A stretch of DNA of 64,000 nt. Origin: Ganoderma boninense. Its lineage: Eukaryota > Basidiomycota > Agaricomycetes > Polyporales > Polyporaceae. The notes under the pieces are model-generated. The model saw only the letters and a list, made by a program, of their open reading frames with translations, made no database searches and had not been told where the DNA came from. The stretch lies in contig CM035308.1 of NCBI GenBank assembly GCA_002900995.3, forward strand, positions 3,486,616 to 3,550,615, given 5' to 3'. Made by a program: the position numbers and the translations under genes. This document shows positions 1-11,640 of this stretch, piece by piece. How positions within the stretch are numbered: position 1 is the stretch's first letter; each line of letters begins with the position of its first letter.

Positions 1-381
1 AGTGAATGCAGGCAGTCACCGGTGTTGAAAAAATCTGTGGGTAACGCACAGAAATAGGAATGACCGAAGCCAACAAATACCATGTCAGAAACAAATCACA
101 TGTGAGACCATGGTGTCAGAAAACATTGGCACAACCCAACGTGACACAAATGGTACTGAACAACATACACTTCAATGGGCATATGCAGTGCAAGAACCAG
201 TGATGTGGGTTGTCATCGAAATCATTGCTGGGGGGAATCAACTGCGTGTGTCCATTCGGGGGCTCCAGCAAAGCCAGCGGATCTGAGTCAATTGCCCTGC
301 AAGAGGTAAATTGCCCTTTCTGGGATGCCACCTCCGCATTACAGATGCAAAATGGGAACACAGTGGCTGCGCATCATCCAT

Positions 382-780
382 TGTGGTGCACCCCGGCGGA
401 CTCTGGGTACCCAGCACAGACATCCGGCCGGGGTGCACGCCCGGGATGTTCAGCCAGAATTTCGCCGACCACCCAGCACACTCTCCTGGGCATTACAGAT
501 GCAGGGAGGTCGATGCCCCGCCCGGGAGAATGGGACCTCGCTTGCTGTCGATCATCTTGTGGTGCACCCCGGCCGGACTCTGGGTACCCAGCACAGACAT
601 CCGGCCGGGGTGCACGCCCGGGATGTTCAGCCAGAATTTCGCCGACCACCCAGCACACTCTCCTGGGCATTACAGATGCAGGGAGGTCGATGCCCCGCCC
701 GGCTCGCTCGCTGTCGATCATCCTGTGGTGCACCCCGGCCGGACTCTGGGTACCCAGCACAGACATCCGGCCGGGGTGCA
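382..780. repeat. GC-rich tandem repeat, three units
   Basis: A unit beginning TGTGGTGCACCCCGG starts at 382, 558 and 724. The spacing is 176 and then 166 bp; the second interval lacks about 10 bp present in the first. The third unit is cut short after the shared ACATCCGGCCGGGGTGCAC segment. Units are almost identical where they overlap. Open frames across it are repeats of themselves and do not look like a protein. The unit is rich in CCGGCCGG and CCCGGG palindromes. I see no gene in 1-1616 apart from this repeat. Confidence 0.9.
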
Positions 781-1538
781 CACAGGACACAGTCCTCCTC
801 ATGTTTCCTTGCATACGTTATGCCTCCCTATGCTGTTTCCGAGTCCATGTGCATCCACAGGCTACATGACAAGCCGATGTATCCAATCTGGAGCTGTTTG
901 TGATAAACCCCGCTAGGTGCTCCTGGACCCCAATTGTCATTTCAGCTGATGGTTGTCATCCAGCTGCCTGAACATTGTGTACATCGAAATGTAGGGCGGT
1001 TTTGTCATTTTCAAAATCTTGTGCAAGTCGTCCTTTCCCTTCACCTGTGTCATCTCACAGAACTCCATGGGAGCTATACAGTTGTTTCCCCAGCAATGTG
1101 CTGTTGAATATCGCGGCGGAAGTGAATATCATGCGATAACATGAGGTTGGTGCAAATGACATCCGTATGGTCCTGGTGATGTTGAGTCAACATTGCATTA
1201 CATACGTTTGACTAAGTCACCAACTACTGGACAGTACCATTCCTGATCCACGGCCTATGGTGCTACTCCTCATGTATCATACTTTCTTTGTACTGTCGGC
1301 CACAACTTGTCTATCATTTTGGATCCCAGACACCCCTCATCACAACTGCAAAAGTAATCAAACTCTGCGACCAAGTCGCATACCTGCCCAAACTTGCCCA
1401 ATAAATGCACGTCATTCCTCGCATATGTACCTACCAGATGTGCGGCCCGGTGTCACACCTACATATTTCATAGCATCCGGCCGGTGCCGGGTGGTAAGCA
1501 AACCTGGGGTTTTGTCACGCCCGGGTGGCAAGCACTCC

Positions 1539-1546
1539 TTATATAC
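1539..1546 (+). promoter_or_regulatory. TATA box of methyltransferase copy 1
   Basis: TTATATAC lies 71 bp before the ATG at 1617. Just upstream (about 1470-1530) is a GC-rich stretch, GCATCCGGCCGGTGCCGGG, that resembles the core of the tandem repeat at 382-780. Confidence 0.6.
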
Positions 1547-1616
1547 ACCAGGAGAACCATGTGCGTCCTCCGTCTCCCGTCTTCTGCAGCCAGCCCACCA
1601 CCAAGGTCCTTCCACC

Positions 1617-2309
1617 ATGGAGCCATCTGCGTCTATCTACACAGCCTTTAACCTCCGTCTATACGACTTCATCGTCCTCGTCGTATCTAACGCTCTGGCA
1701 TGGCGGTGCTCAACGTGCTCCATCCTGCTCCCATTTTACGAAAAACACACGAAGGAGTCCTCCGCCCACCTCGAAGTCGGCTCGGGCACCGGCTACTACC
1801 CCGCAGCAGCAGCCTCCTCAGGCGCGCTCTCCAGGACACGCCGCATCACCCTCTGCGACCTCAACCCGAACACGCTCGCGTACTCGAAGAGCCGCATCGC
1901 GCGCGCGGGGTACAAGGGGTCGATCGCGACCCTCGAGCACAACATCTTCCACCCGCTCGCCCAGGACGAGCGCGGCGCGTACGACTCGGTCGCGCTCTAC
2001 TACCTTTTCCACTGCCTCCCCGGGTCATTCCCGCAAAAGGCGACGGAGGTCTTCGTCGCCGTCGCGCCCGCTCTGTCCCCGGGCGGAGTGCTGTTTGGTG
2101 CGACGATCCTCGGGAAGGGCGTGACGCATAACTGGTTCGGATCTCGGCTGATGGGGCTGTACAACAAGAAGGGTATCTTCGGAAATACGGGAGATGCGGA
2201 GGAGGGACTTAGGGCGGCGCTTGGGGAGGCGTTCGAGGAGTGGGAGGTGACGGTTGTGGGAGTTGTCGCGCTGTTCGAGGCGAGGAAGCCGAAGGTTGTC
2301 ATGCATTGA
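1617..2309 (+). CDS. SAM-dependent methyltransferase, copy 1 (230 aa)
   Basis: Single-exon gene. The start is set at 1617 because CCACCATGG is a good Kozak context, the TATA box fits, and the protein then has exactly the length of its paralogue at 6430. The sequence shows the class I SAM-binding motif I, LEVGSGTGYYP, near residues 57-67, followed by CDLNP (the acidic residue expected to hold the SAM ribose). Near the N-terminus is a conserved hydrophobic stretch, LYDFIVLVVSNALAWRC. The C-terminus has HNWFGSRLM and FEEWEVTVVG. The substrate cannot be told. No signal peptide is seen, so it is probably cytosolic. It is paralogous to 6430-7122; the pair brackets the DUF6534 gene. An open frame continues upstream to 1257 but shows no conservation with the other copy. 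Confidence 0.85.
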   Translation: MEPSASIYTAFNLRLYDFIVLVVSNALAWRCSTCSILLPFYEKHTKESSAHLEVGSGTGYYPAAAASSGALSRTRRITLCDLNPNTLAYSKSRIARAGYKGSIATLEHNIFHPLAQDERGAYDSVALYYLFHCLPGSFPQKATEVFVAVAPALSPGGVLFGATILGKGVTHNWFGSRLMGLYNKKGIFGNTGDAEEGLRAALGEAFEEWEVTVVGVVALFEARKPKVVMH

Positions 2310-3643
2310 TGTTGGTGTCGTGTTCCATTCTCTCTCCCGGTGGGTCTCTCTAATGCATGTTTCTCGCTCTGTAATGGCCTTGAAGTTTCGCTAAGATGTC
2401 GTCCCGTAGAGTCGATACGCAGCAGATTCCGAAGTTGCATTGGACCTTTAGTTTAGAATTCACGCAGAAGTCACGCGGAGTTCCCACCGCAAGGCACGAA
2501 GTAGCTGGCTCGAAAACAAACAAGGGATCAAGGGTAATCCGAGTATTGTCGAGAGCATCGAGGATTTCTGAACGCAATCTACATGACACGCATGACAAGC
2601 CTGCGCCTCAGATTCTTCTCCTTAGAATCTCTACATTGAGTATACTCGCTCACCGTACGTAGGCTTTAATCCGACACCTGTGTCAGAATCTCACATTCCG
2701 TGATCGCTGATTCAGATTGCTGCTGTTTCCTCAACTTCGCAGCCATACGGAACGTTCAGGGGATCCCGCCTGAGTCAGGTGAAAGGTGGATGTCAATGAA
2801 GACGCTGTCAAATACGACCGAGCAGGCTCTCAGCGCAACCTGGTATCACCTTCTCCCGTCCCGCCGTGATCCACCGATGCTGAAGAGGGTTTATTTTCAA
2901 CGAAGCTCCATCTCCTGGACTTGGAAGCGGCATTACTCGAGGAATCAGGCACAAATTTACACTCTGTGGCAAGGAGGGGCGCGAAGCTTCCGGCGCTGCG
3001 CTGGTGTCCAGCCTCGATTCGGCACTTAGGGCAGAACGTACGCCCGAGGTTTTGTTCCCATAATAATGCTATGCCTGACGCCGTCTTGTCGGCGGGCAGC
3101 GAATGGCGATGTCAATCTGTGTCATGCGCGAGGATGAACCTTGCGAACACTGACCGATATGGTACGTCTCCGCGATCTGCAGTGTCTAGAGGGCTCGCTC
3201 TAAATCCTACTCGAGATGCACGTGTACGACTTAAACCCGCACTCGATCCGTGCCTCGTATACCGAAACACCGCCCATGGGGACATCCACCATGCCTGCTG
3301 TTGCCTACTTCAGGCCACGAGATGCCCTGTACCATCGAAAGTCATGGTATGTGCTTCACATTCCCTTGATCGTGAAGGTTGAGGTCCCTTCCCTAACTCT
3401 AGGTGTTGCTTCTGGCGGTTCTTGTGACGCTCGGCGAGGCGTCAAGTGCCTGTCATCATCAACCTGCGAGATGGAGAGTCCCCTCATCGATGCAGGCTGT
3501 GGCAGCTCCGATTGACATCTGTCTCCAGTTGGCCGCCAGACGCAGCCTCAAATGTACATACATAACCTCGTTTCCCCTCATCCCCTCGAGCTTGCACGCC
3601 CTCACCTGGTGTCCCTTATCCATTCATATCGTCATCCACGCCA
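2310..3643. other. No recognisable gene
   Basis: Only scattered short open frames without recognisable motifs or convincing splice chains. Likely the terminator region of the methyltransferase and the promoter of the DUF6534 gene, whose ATG is at 3644. Confidence 0.5.
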
Positions 3644-5838
3644 ATGGCTATGGCGGTACCCCACGAATTTGCCTCCAGCCTCTTTCCAGCCCTCGATAAT
3701 ACCTATGGGGCGTTGCTGCTGGGGGCCTCATTCGGGTTCATGTACGTCTCCAGCTTTCTCTTTGTCCCTGTCTGTCCTGACGAAATTCCGGCTCCGCTAT
3801 ACCACGGGTAGGTTGTATGGGCTGACCGTGCACCAAACGTACCGGTACTTCCGGCTCTATCCAACTGACATCCCTGTGCTTCGTTGGCTGGTCAGTGTTC
3901 CTCTTGTCACTGGTGAAGCGGTGAAACAGATGAAAATTGTGACTGTGTCGAGCATACAGGTTGTCGTAATCCTGTGAGTGTACCCCCAGCTTCGTACAAC
4001 CCACTGCCGCTCAAATGCGTCTCACATGCAGTATTCTCGAGACGGCTCACACTATTATGGCACTTGTTGGCTGGTACGTATACAGAGAGCGTAAGCTTGA
4101 CGCGGTTCAAGGGACTCGCTGACGATGTCGCGGCTAGTTACTACCATCTCGTCACAAATTACTTCGACCCGCTTTCTCTTCTGGTTGGACATTGGTGTGT
4201 ACACTGGTTTAAGATTGTTGCACACAACAACTGACGCGTCTATGCAAGGTCGACGAGGGTGGGTTGTGTCCAATCTTACCCACTGTATAGAGCGCTCATG
4301 AAGCGCCTCATGGATAGCTCATAACGCCCTTGACGGTGGGTAGCAGCACATCTCTTCGGGCTTCCGTTGACCTCCAATGTCTTGCACACACAGGGAACTA
4401 CGGTGTTAGTCTGTCAATGGTGGGCCCGAGGCTCCAAAACGCACCGTCCGTATTTCCTCATTTATTTTATTCTATTTAGCTTTTATGCGCGTCGCATCTG
4501 GCATGGTAAGAACGAGCTCAAATGTAGGGTGTTCCTTTTCTCAACACAATCCGCAGTTGGCCCGAACTACCGATACATCGTGGGCGTGGTGGTGCGTCGT
4601 CTGCTGCCATTTGAGTGCCTCTTCTGATCGCCATTCAGGCGATTCCCATGCTAGGACTTCTAGGTGACGTTTGAGCGTCCACCGTCCCATTCACATGGCG
4701 CTAAAACTCGTGAACAATTATTCATGGATAGCATTTATGATAGGTGAGTTGTTCGATGAGTTCTTCGTCGAGCATGGCCTCAATTTCGATTACAATGCGC
4801 GTGTGATAAAGCTGCGACGGTGGAAGGGTAAGCATTTTTACCATGTATTATTCATGCGGTACGGATATTTGACCAGTTTTTGCCTAGCTTCAAATTGAGC
4901 TTGAGTGACTTCCGTCATGTCAGCGTAAGTGAAGTCTAGGAAATCATCGATGTCCCTAGTGAATCGACTATCACCTGTTCTTTAGTGGATGGCCTCCGCC
5001 GTATTTGGATTTGCAGTACTCGCCGACATTTTCTTGTCTGGAGCTCTCATCCTCGTCTTGTGGCGGAGCCGTACGGGTTTCAAACGGTACGCTTATCCAG
5101 TTGAGACTGTTCTCAATACAATCCTCGAATCTTACTGAGGGTCTTAGGACGGACTCAACCATCGAAGTGCTCATAGTCTACACTATCAACACAGGTACTT
5201 AACCACGACTCCTCCAGTCGAGCTATGCTGACCGAGAGACTAGGACTTTTGACGACGTAAGCACGGCGGCAGCGTGTATACACCAGCGTCTTATCTCATA
5301 GCCCTGCTCTGTGACTATAGCATAGTGGGACTGCTTGGCTTTGTTTTCGTGAGCATTTTATGTTTTCAAGAGTTGGACTTCTCGTCCCTGACCAACACCC
5401 TCAGGCTATCATCCTTCCAGGAAACTTCATATACATCGGAATCAGCATCGTCGGGACGAAACTCTACGCAAACTCTGTTCTCGCCGTGTGAGTTCCGGCC
5501 GTTATTTTGCAGTCCAGTGCCCTGACCACGACGATGATCGTCCCCTCAGGCTCAACTCCCGCCGAGCACTGGCGAACAAGATGCACGTGGGGTTCGAAAT
5601 TGGGTCCTTTGAGCCCCGGGCTGCCGGCATGCGGCCGCACACCGTCGTCGAGACCTGGGACGTGCCCCAACTGCCGCTGGATCTGCCGTTGGCTGAGTCG
5701 CACATGAGATTCGCGGCACCAGTCAATATTGCTTCGAGCTTTGACTCCGACACCGTGGGTGCGAGCAGTGGCGGTTCGCACGTGAAGATGTCCCCTTCTG
5801 GAATGACTTTAGATGGAAAATCGGAGGTCGACAAGTAG
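3644..5838 (+). CDS. DUF6534-family membrane protein, multi-exon
   Basis: Reconstructed by splicing. Well supported exons: 3644-3741, 3812-3890, 3960-3973 (14 nt), 4032-4073, 4138-4194, 4394-4419, 4480-4505, 4557-4591, 4639-4663, 4888-4924, 4986-5086, 5148-5194, 5244-5256 (13 nt), 5405-5487, 5550-5838. The joined product follows the basidiomycete DUF6534 pattern in order: GALLLGASFGFMLYGLTVHQ, then YRYFRLYPTDIPVLRWL, LETAHTIMALVGC, YYHLVTNYFDPLSLL, VCQCFYARRIWH, LADIFLSGALILVLWRSRTG, TDSTIEVLIVYTINTG, PGNFIYIGISIVGTKLYANS and LNSRRALANK, with a polar tail. About seven membrane spans are expected. Function of the family is unknown. Weak points: the 10-nt exon 4249-4258, the exons between 4664 and 4887, and the join around 5257-5301, which does not phase cleanly and may hide an indel. 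Confidence 0.75.
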
Positions 5839-6429
5839 CTGAGGCGGGGATTCGAGCGTCGATGCCGATGTGAGGTTCAGGTTCTTTCCTATTTATTGCT
5901 GTTAAACCTGCAAGGATAGTATGTACTCTGTGTCCTACCAACTCACCCCTCCCAGTATCCGCCATGACAATGCTCTGATAGATACACTCTCCCTTATTGT
6001 ATTATGTCAGTGTATGATAGGACAGTGTCCTGAAGAATGAAACTGCGGTCGTCCGGCCTCCTTACTATGTACGTTACAGGCTCAGAGGCTCGCGCTTCTG
6101 ATCGAGAACGTATTGAGCTATTGCTATTCCACCTGATTTCTTGAACTTGCGTGAAATTCCAACCGCCTGCTTCGCTTAATATTTCACGATGTTGAGTATC
6201 TACGTCACTCAGGCTTGCGATGACAGAGGAATACGGTACCGACGCTGATCCATTGTTCGAAAATTTCCAAGACTCATTTTTGAGTTCTGTTTTGTAATCG
6301 GCGTTAACCCCGTCCTTCTCGTTCTTTGGACCTTTTCTGAAGCCGTCATCTGCACAGTCTCTCCCTCGACTCCCCGCTTATCTTACGCATCCCCGTACGA
6401 TAGCCTCAAGTCCACTAGGCTTTCCCGCC
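5839..6429. other. Intergenic, no gene seen
   Basis: Lies between the DUF6534 stop and methyltransferase copy 2. Pyrimidine-rich near 6350-6430, as expected for a fungal promoter/leader. No open frame with recognisable content. Confidence 0.5.
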
Positions 6430-7122
6430 ATGCAACCCTCTGCGTTGTACTACACGACCTTCAATCTGCGTCTCTACGACCTCGTCGTGCTCTCCATCTC
6501 CAACAGTCTCGCATGGCGCTGCTCAACTCGCTCCATCCTTCTCCCGTTCTACCGAAAGCACGTGAAGAACTCATCTGCCCACCTCGAAATCGGGTCGGGC
6601 ACAGGTTATTACCCCGCGACCGCCGCCTCGTCCGGCGCGCTCTCGAAGACATGCTTGCTCACGCTGTGCGACCTCAACCCGAGCACCCTCGCGTACTCGC
6701 AGCGCCGCATTGCGCGGGCAGGCTTCAAGGGCTCCATCGAGACGCTTGAGCACAATGTCTTCCTCCCTCTCCCCAAGGATGCACACGGAAAGTACGACTC
6801 GGTCGCACTCTACTACCTCCTCCACTGCCTCCCTGGATCCTTCCCTCGGAAAGGAGCCGACGTCTTCGCCAGGATCGCCCCGGCTCTCGCTCCGAACGGC
6901 GTGGTGCACGGAGCGACCGTCCTGGGGACGGGTGTAGCTCATAACTGGTTCGGGATGCGGCTCATGGACTTCTACAACAAGAATGGGGTGTTTGGGAACA
7001 CCGGAGATTCGGAGCAGGGACTTAGGGCGGCGCTAGAGGGGGCATTCGAGGAGTGGGAGGTGACGGTTGTGGGAGCGGTTGCGCTGTTCGAGGCGAGAAT
7101 GCCGAGAGCCACCAAGATCTGA
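6430..7122 (+). CDS. SAM-dependent methyltransferase, copy 2 (230 aa)
   Basis: Single exon, ATG in the context CCGCCATGC. Same length as copy 1 at 1617 and collinear with it throughout: LYDLVVLSISNSLAWRC, motif I LEIGSGTGYYP, CDLNPSTLAYS, HCLPGSFP, AHNWFGMRLM and FEEWEVTVVG are all kept. Differences are spread over the whole protein and are mostly conservative, so both copies appear under protein-level selection. A class I Rossmann-fold methyltransferase with unknown substrate. Tandem duplication is the simplest origin, with the DUF6534 gene caught between the copies. Confidence 0.87.
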   Translation: MQPSALYYTTFNLRLYDLVVLSISNSLAWRCSTRSILLPFYRKHVKNSSAHLEIGSGTGYYPATAASSGALSKTCLLTLCDLNPSTLAYSQRRIARAGFKGSIETLEHNVFLPLPKDAHGKYDSVALYYLLHCLPGSFPRKGADVFARIAPALAPNGVVHGATVLGTGVAHNWFGMRLMDFYNKNGVFGNTGDSEQGLRAALEGAFEEWEVTVVGAVALFEARMPRATKI

Positions 7123-7346
7123 TGTTACGCTTATCAACGAACTCCGCTACGGCTATACACCGAGTATGTTTTGCTCGTCATTTGCGTATATCCTTCACTT
7201 ACAACCTGTTTGTGATCCTTTCAAGATCTGAGACTGTCCAACATTCGAGCGCGTGTAGTCTTTGGTCTAGATACCGGGATCTCGAGGAATGATGGACCTT
7301 TTCGTTCCCCTCTATCTTCAACAGCAACATCTTCAGAGGGCTGCTT

Positions 7347-8720
7347 CTAATCCTCCGGTTGTTGGCTTTGCCATGACGCTCGGAGTCCGATTGAACAGAC
7401 TGAAAGAGAATAGGCGATGAGAGAAGCCTGTTGAATGAGAGCCCTGCCTAACATCTGCGGCTGCGCTCGCAGACCCCTGCGCGAGCGACACCTCCAATCC
7501 AGCCAGTCGCGACCGCTGTCGATCCACGCCTCCGCCTCGGGGTTGTACCAGGATCCAAAACTCGGCGAGTCCGAGTACTGCAAAAGGGGGGACGTGATCA
7601 GCACAACACGAGTCAATACATCAGCGAGCGAACGATGACACAGCTCTGGAAAAAATGTATCGAAAGACGCACCTTCTCGTACACCTCCTAGCCCTCCACG
7701 AGCCAACCGTCGCAGCCCGTCCCGAGCACTTCGACGAGTTCGCATGCAGCAGTGGACGCGTGTTGAAGATACTCCTCGGTCCAGTCGTAGTCGTAAGACC
7801 AGTATTCTCTGTCTTCGTCGTGCACGGAGTCAAGGCAGGGGAAGGGAGCATCGCACAGCGCGCGGATCCTGGAACACGAGCAGGTATCGCTTCCTCGAAG
7901 GCGTACCTGAGCTTGAGCAAGACATTCGAACCCGACAGTCAGACGGGCTGTTCAGGATCGCTGGAGTAGAGTTTGCGGTTGAACTGGTGGAACGAGAGGG
8001 CGCGCTGCATTACCTCTTTACGGGCGGGTATCAGCTCTTCAGGGGCGCGCAGGACCGCGCACTGCAGCAAGACGAAGTCCCAGACGAATCTCTGGCGTCC
8101 CATAGGGCGCGAGGGAGAGTTTGCAAAAGTTGCAGAAGACAGCTTGATATCGTAGGCGACATGAGTTTGAAGAGGAGGATTTCCTAGCACGGCCTCAGTC
8201 GCGGGCCGAGCTCTCAGAGTCCTAGAAGTGTCCAGATAGCGGGACTGAGCCCCAAAAGTTGCGAGCAAATCAAGACAACGATGAACTATGTACTCACCAA
8301 TCAATCCCGCGATACGTAGTGGTATATGCCTGCAGAGAGTCCCAGAGTCTGAAAGCATGTAGAACGGTGTGCCTTGTAGGAATTTCAACGGCGGAAGCGT
8401 TGTGACGCGGGGTTCGAAGGCTTTTCGGCTGCTGGCAACCGATCTATAACATTGACACGGTCAAGTGATCGTGAATGTATGCATCGTGTGTGTCATATGG
8501 TTCATCAGTGATGCAGGGAGAAAGGTTTGCGACGGGGACGAGCAAAGGCGCGGATAAATGGCAGCAAAACGTACGAGGGGTCTTACAAGTCGCGCCGCTC
8601 CGCTGACATGCAGAACTGCAAGCATCAGGCCGCCTCCGATCCGAAGATAGTACTTGATACCGCACCACTTCGCTGGCAGCTCGAGTAAATGGGAAGTTCG
8701 TTGCCCGAACTGGTCCACGC
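7347..8720 (-). pseudogene. Fam-A copy A1, decayed
   Basis: Reading the minus strand from about 8720, pieces of Fam-A appear in the right order but in different frames: LLELPAKW (compare IDVPAGWI in the intact copy A3), FVWDFVLLQ with RKEVMQRALSF (compare DSRKAVMQRAVRF), then YDYDWTEEYLQH (compare the YDWS..YLER block), then a last exon with GSWYNPEAEAWIDSGRDWLD (compare CGIRYDPVAEAWSDPAAAWL). At least one frame-ending TGA follows EPEQPV-like sequence near 7939, a TAG precedes the EVYEK splice site, and the YLQH block is frame-shifted. It cannot make a full-length product. Family function is unknown. Confidence 0.65.
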
Positions 8721-8959
8721 CACAGATACATAGGCACCTCGAGCCAGATCACTCACGAAAGTCCGGGAAAGAGCAACCCAGTCACATCGATGTTTGGACA
8801 CAGTACCTTTGATGTGGACTCTGGGTGCTGTAGCTTCGACTCAGCCCGCCATCCCCAACTCGACCTGGATCGCGATGATGGGCCCGATGGAGGCCATCAT
8901 CTGCATTGTCGTGCTCGGGTGAATACAACGTACGTTTTCCAACCGTAATATTTGTGGAT

Positions 8960-9802
8960 CTAGCTCGAGCCGATCACCTTCTTCCAGGAAGGCCGCGCCG
9001 AGATCTCTTTCCACCACCTGTACATGAACCGGTTTCAATTCTGATCGATGACAAGGCACGATCGATGAAAAAATACCTAGCAACGTTCGGCCACCTGGAC
9101 GACTCGCCCGACACGAAGTCGAACCCTTGTTCTTCGAGGAAGGACCCATGCGGGAGGTGGAACAGGTCCACCATGGTGAGCTCCTGTCGTGGGAGTCCAA
9201 AGGTGAGTTCCAAGCGTCCCGGATGGATGATAAGCATACTCACGTCTCCGGCGAGGAACTTCGTCTTGGAGAGCATGGCGTTGTACGCGTCAATCCTACC
9301 CTCGAGCTTCGTCTTGTACGCAAGCGCCTCTTCGGGGATGGTCGTCAGCCCCCTCATCCTGCAAATCCGAATGGCCGTCTCGTCAGTTCCCACTCAATCA
9401 CCGCCCAGCGAGAGCGAATGATGACAAGACTCACGGCTTGTACCTGACCTCCCACGCGAGCTGGCTCACGGGGGCCTCGAAGTTGCTCAGCTCGACGCTC
9501 GCCGCCTGCTCGAACCTTGCCGTTTTTGTCACGTCGCTCTGCGGCGGGAGCAGCGTCCCGATGCCCCCGTACTTGACCGCGAGGTAGCGGCAGACCGCGC
9601 GCGTCTCGAACAGCTCGAAGCCGTCGTCGTCCATGTACGGCAGCTGCCCGAACGGCTGGTGCGCGAGGTACTCGGGCGTCTTGTGTTGCTGCTCCTTCAG
9701 GTTGAGCGTGATGAGCTCGTAGGGGACGTTGAGCTCCTCCAAGACGACCTGGATGCGCTGACCGGAGGTCGCCAGGGGATGCCCGTAAAGCTTGACGACC
9801 AT
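8960..9802 (-). CDS. Glutathione S-transferase (215 aa)
   Basis: Four exons: 9435-9802, 9244-9358, 9077-9183, 8960-9017; the joined length is 648 nt with all phases consistent. The N-terminal thioredoxin-like domain starts KLYGHPLATSGQRIQVVLEE, contains the cis-proline loop FGQLPYMDDDGFELFETRAV with the Glu-Thr/Ser pair that holds the gamma-glutamyl group, and RYLAVKYGG. The helical domain has LAGDELTMVDLFHLPHG (the N-capping box/hydrophobic staple region) and ends in a WWKEISARPSWKKV tail. This layout is typical of fungal phi-class-like GSTs. It conjugates glutathione to electrophiles in the cytosol; such genes are used by wood-decay fungi against plant extractives. The catalytic residue is likely the Ser or Thr in LATSGQ. 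No lesion seen. Confidence 0.92.
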
Positions 9803-11259
9803 GGTGGGGCTGAGATCGGTGTTGGGTTTGTGTGTTGGGAGAGAGGTCGCTGGCGGATGAGCTCGGAGGTGCGTTCACATTGTGCCCTCCTCGTTTCCGT
9901 ACCGCCATTTATATGGATTTGCCACACGCGCTCTTCCGGCGTGAATCTATTTTCATCAAGTTGTTAGGAGAGTTAGTCAGCTTTATTCCGAATTCGCGGC
10001 TTATGAAGCAAAACTCGTGGTCCCGATGTGCGATGCGGCTGTGCTAGCTCTTCCTCCCCATGCTTAAATCTCATCGATGTCATCGCTTCCCAGGGAAACT
10101 CGATACATCGCCACACTCCACAGGGTCATCTGAGCGAAAATCCTCTCACGCCGGAGTGTTTCGAAGCCTCGCCGTTGCCCTCCCAACCCACAATCCTTGC
10201 GAGGAAGTGGTAGACGATCATCTCGAAAGCCTCTTACAAACCGCGCGATTGAGTCACCTCGGTGGTATTTATTCCACTTTCGTCAAGTAGCTATCCGTCT
10301 CTGCATCGGTCTCTAGACCACTCGCAAGCCTTCTTGCGTTATTGATTTCGGCCGTGGCAGAAATCGCGATGCCTCAGGCGCTATCATGACACTTCTCGGG
10401 CCGAAATTAGTTGGGCCTCGCCGCCGCCCGGGTCAGCGACGAAACGAGAACTCGACCTCCAGCCTCCTCATTACGGAAAGGAAGCCGGGGTTAAGAGATG
10501 TTTACTAAGGAATGCCCGATCTCGGACAACGCAGATCCCACAGTGTCCGAATCGAGGTAGGCGGTCGCCGGTGGGAACTCGATCAAGCGCAGCATCACAG
10601 CAAACGCACTCGTGCCATCACGCTGACTTGCTCATCACGAGAGGGCCCACAAGAGCCAACTAGTCAACTCCGCGACATGCCACGTACCAGGAAAGACGAG
10701 GTTCGTATGACAGGTCAGTGGACGGGTCATACGAGCTCGTCGAACTTCGATCGAAATGGGCTCTCTTGGAACTCTCAAGGAGCCCAGTTGTAGACCAAGT
10801 TGCGTGCCTTGAAGGGGTCAAAAATGATTAGCAGTGCAAGCCGCGGTATGAAAGACTACCTACGTGAGGTATCATACTGAGCTGCAAAGGACGCCCTCTC
10901 AAGATCTCACCGGTGGACACGACTCTGATAAAGATCAGGTTCAGTAGAGGCAATCGATTTGTGAGCCATCAGCTCACCTATACCATGTACTTGCAAGCAT
11001 ATCTTGCCCGGTGTTCAATAAGCATAAGCCTGAGTCTGTGTTGTGAAAAGCAGGATGAAAGTGAGAGAAAAGACGATCGGCTCTCAGAATCTGCATTTTT
11101 GGTAGTATTAGCGCTGAGATTCGGTCCGAACCCAGCCGAAGACCAATCAGCGCTGTGGCTTGCGCGCTCCCTTGCTCCACTGGTGTGGGTGTGCATGTGA
11201 GCACTTGACGTTATCCTATAAACTAGACCACGACTTTGATTCACACCTCTCGCGGATGG
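9803..11259. other. Long gene-poor stretch
   Basis: Upstream of the GST on the minus strand it serves as its promoter. The remainder (about 10.0-11.2 kb) holds only short open frames on both strands with no recognised domain or consistent splice chain. Confidence 0.5.
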
Positions 11260-11640
11260 CATCACCACGACATATTTCCGTGCAACAACTTGAATGGGTA
11301 TGCCAACTTAAGCGACGGGCTTGGAAACGCCCTGGCCCACCAGACAGACTCGATGTCTAATCTGAGAGTACGCTCGCCTTCACATCCTTCCTTTTATCCC
11401 CAGCTCCCGAGTGCGTCCCTATACCACCTTGGAAGAACTCCGGGAGACTGAGGGGCACCAGCGCACACAACCTGCCATCTACAACCCGGAAAGCAGCAGT
11501 GACACTCGAGCTTGTCGCGAGCACGCGTCCACGGTCCCCGACGCAAATTTTCCTATGTGCACCAATCCCAACGTCGTCCAACTCTGGGAATTCTATGACA
11601 AGACCCTCGTTTCCGCTGAGCGGCCCCCCATCTAGGAAAT
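11260..11640 (+). pseudogene. Fam-A fragment A2a (plus strand)
   Basis: Contains QLEWVCQLKRRAWKRPG (compare EREVERRAWELHGG in copy A6) and, after a likely intron, NFPMCTNPNVVQLWEFYDKT with LVSAERPP, which matches KNPMCVYPNVVPPWEPYDET and FASAERAR in copy A5. It stops at TAG near 11633-11635, just where the homologous exon should continue into PPWLWEAC. Homology fades beyond 11.65 kb. A truncated gene remnant. Confidence 0.55.

Noticed and set aside
210..916. Long overlapping open frames at 210-916 on both strands
   Set aside because: They are produced by the tandem repeat; their proteins repeat with the DNA period and show no domain or codon bias.
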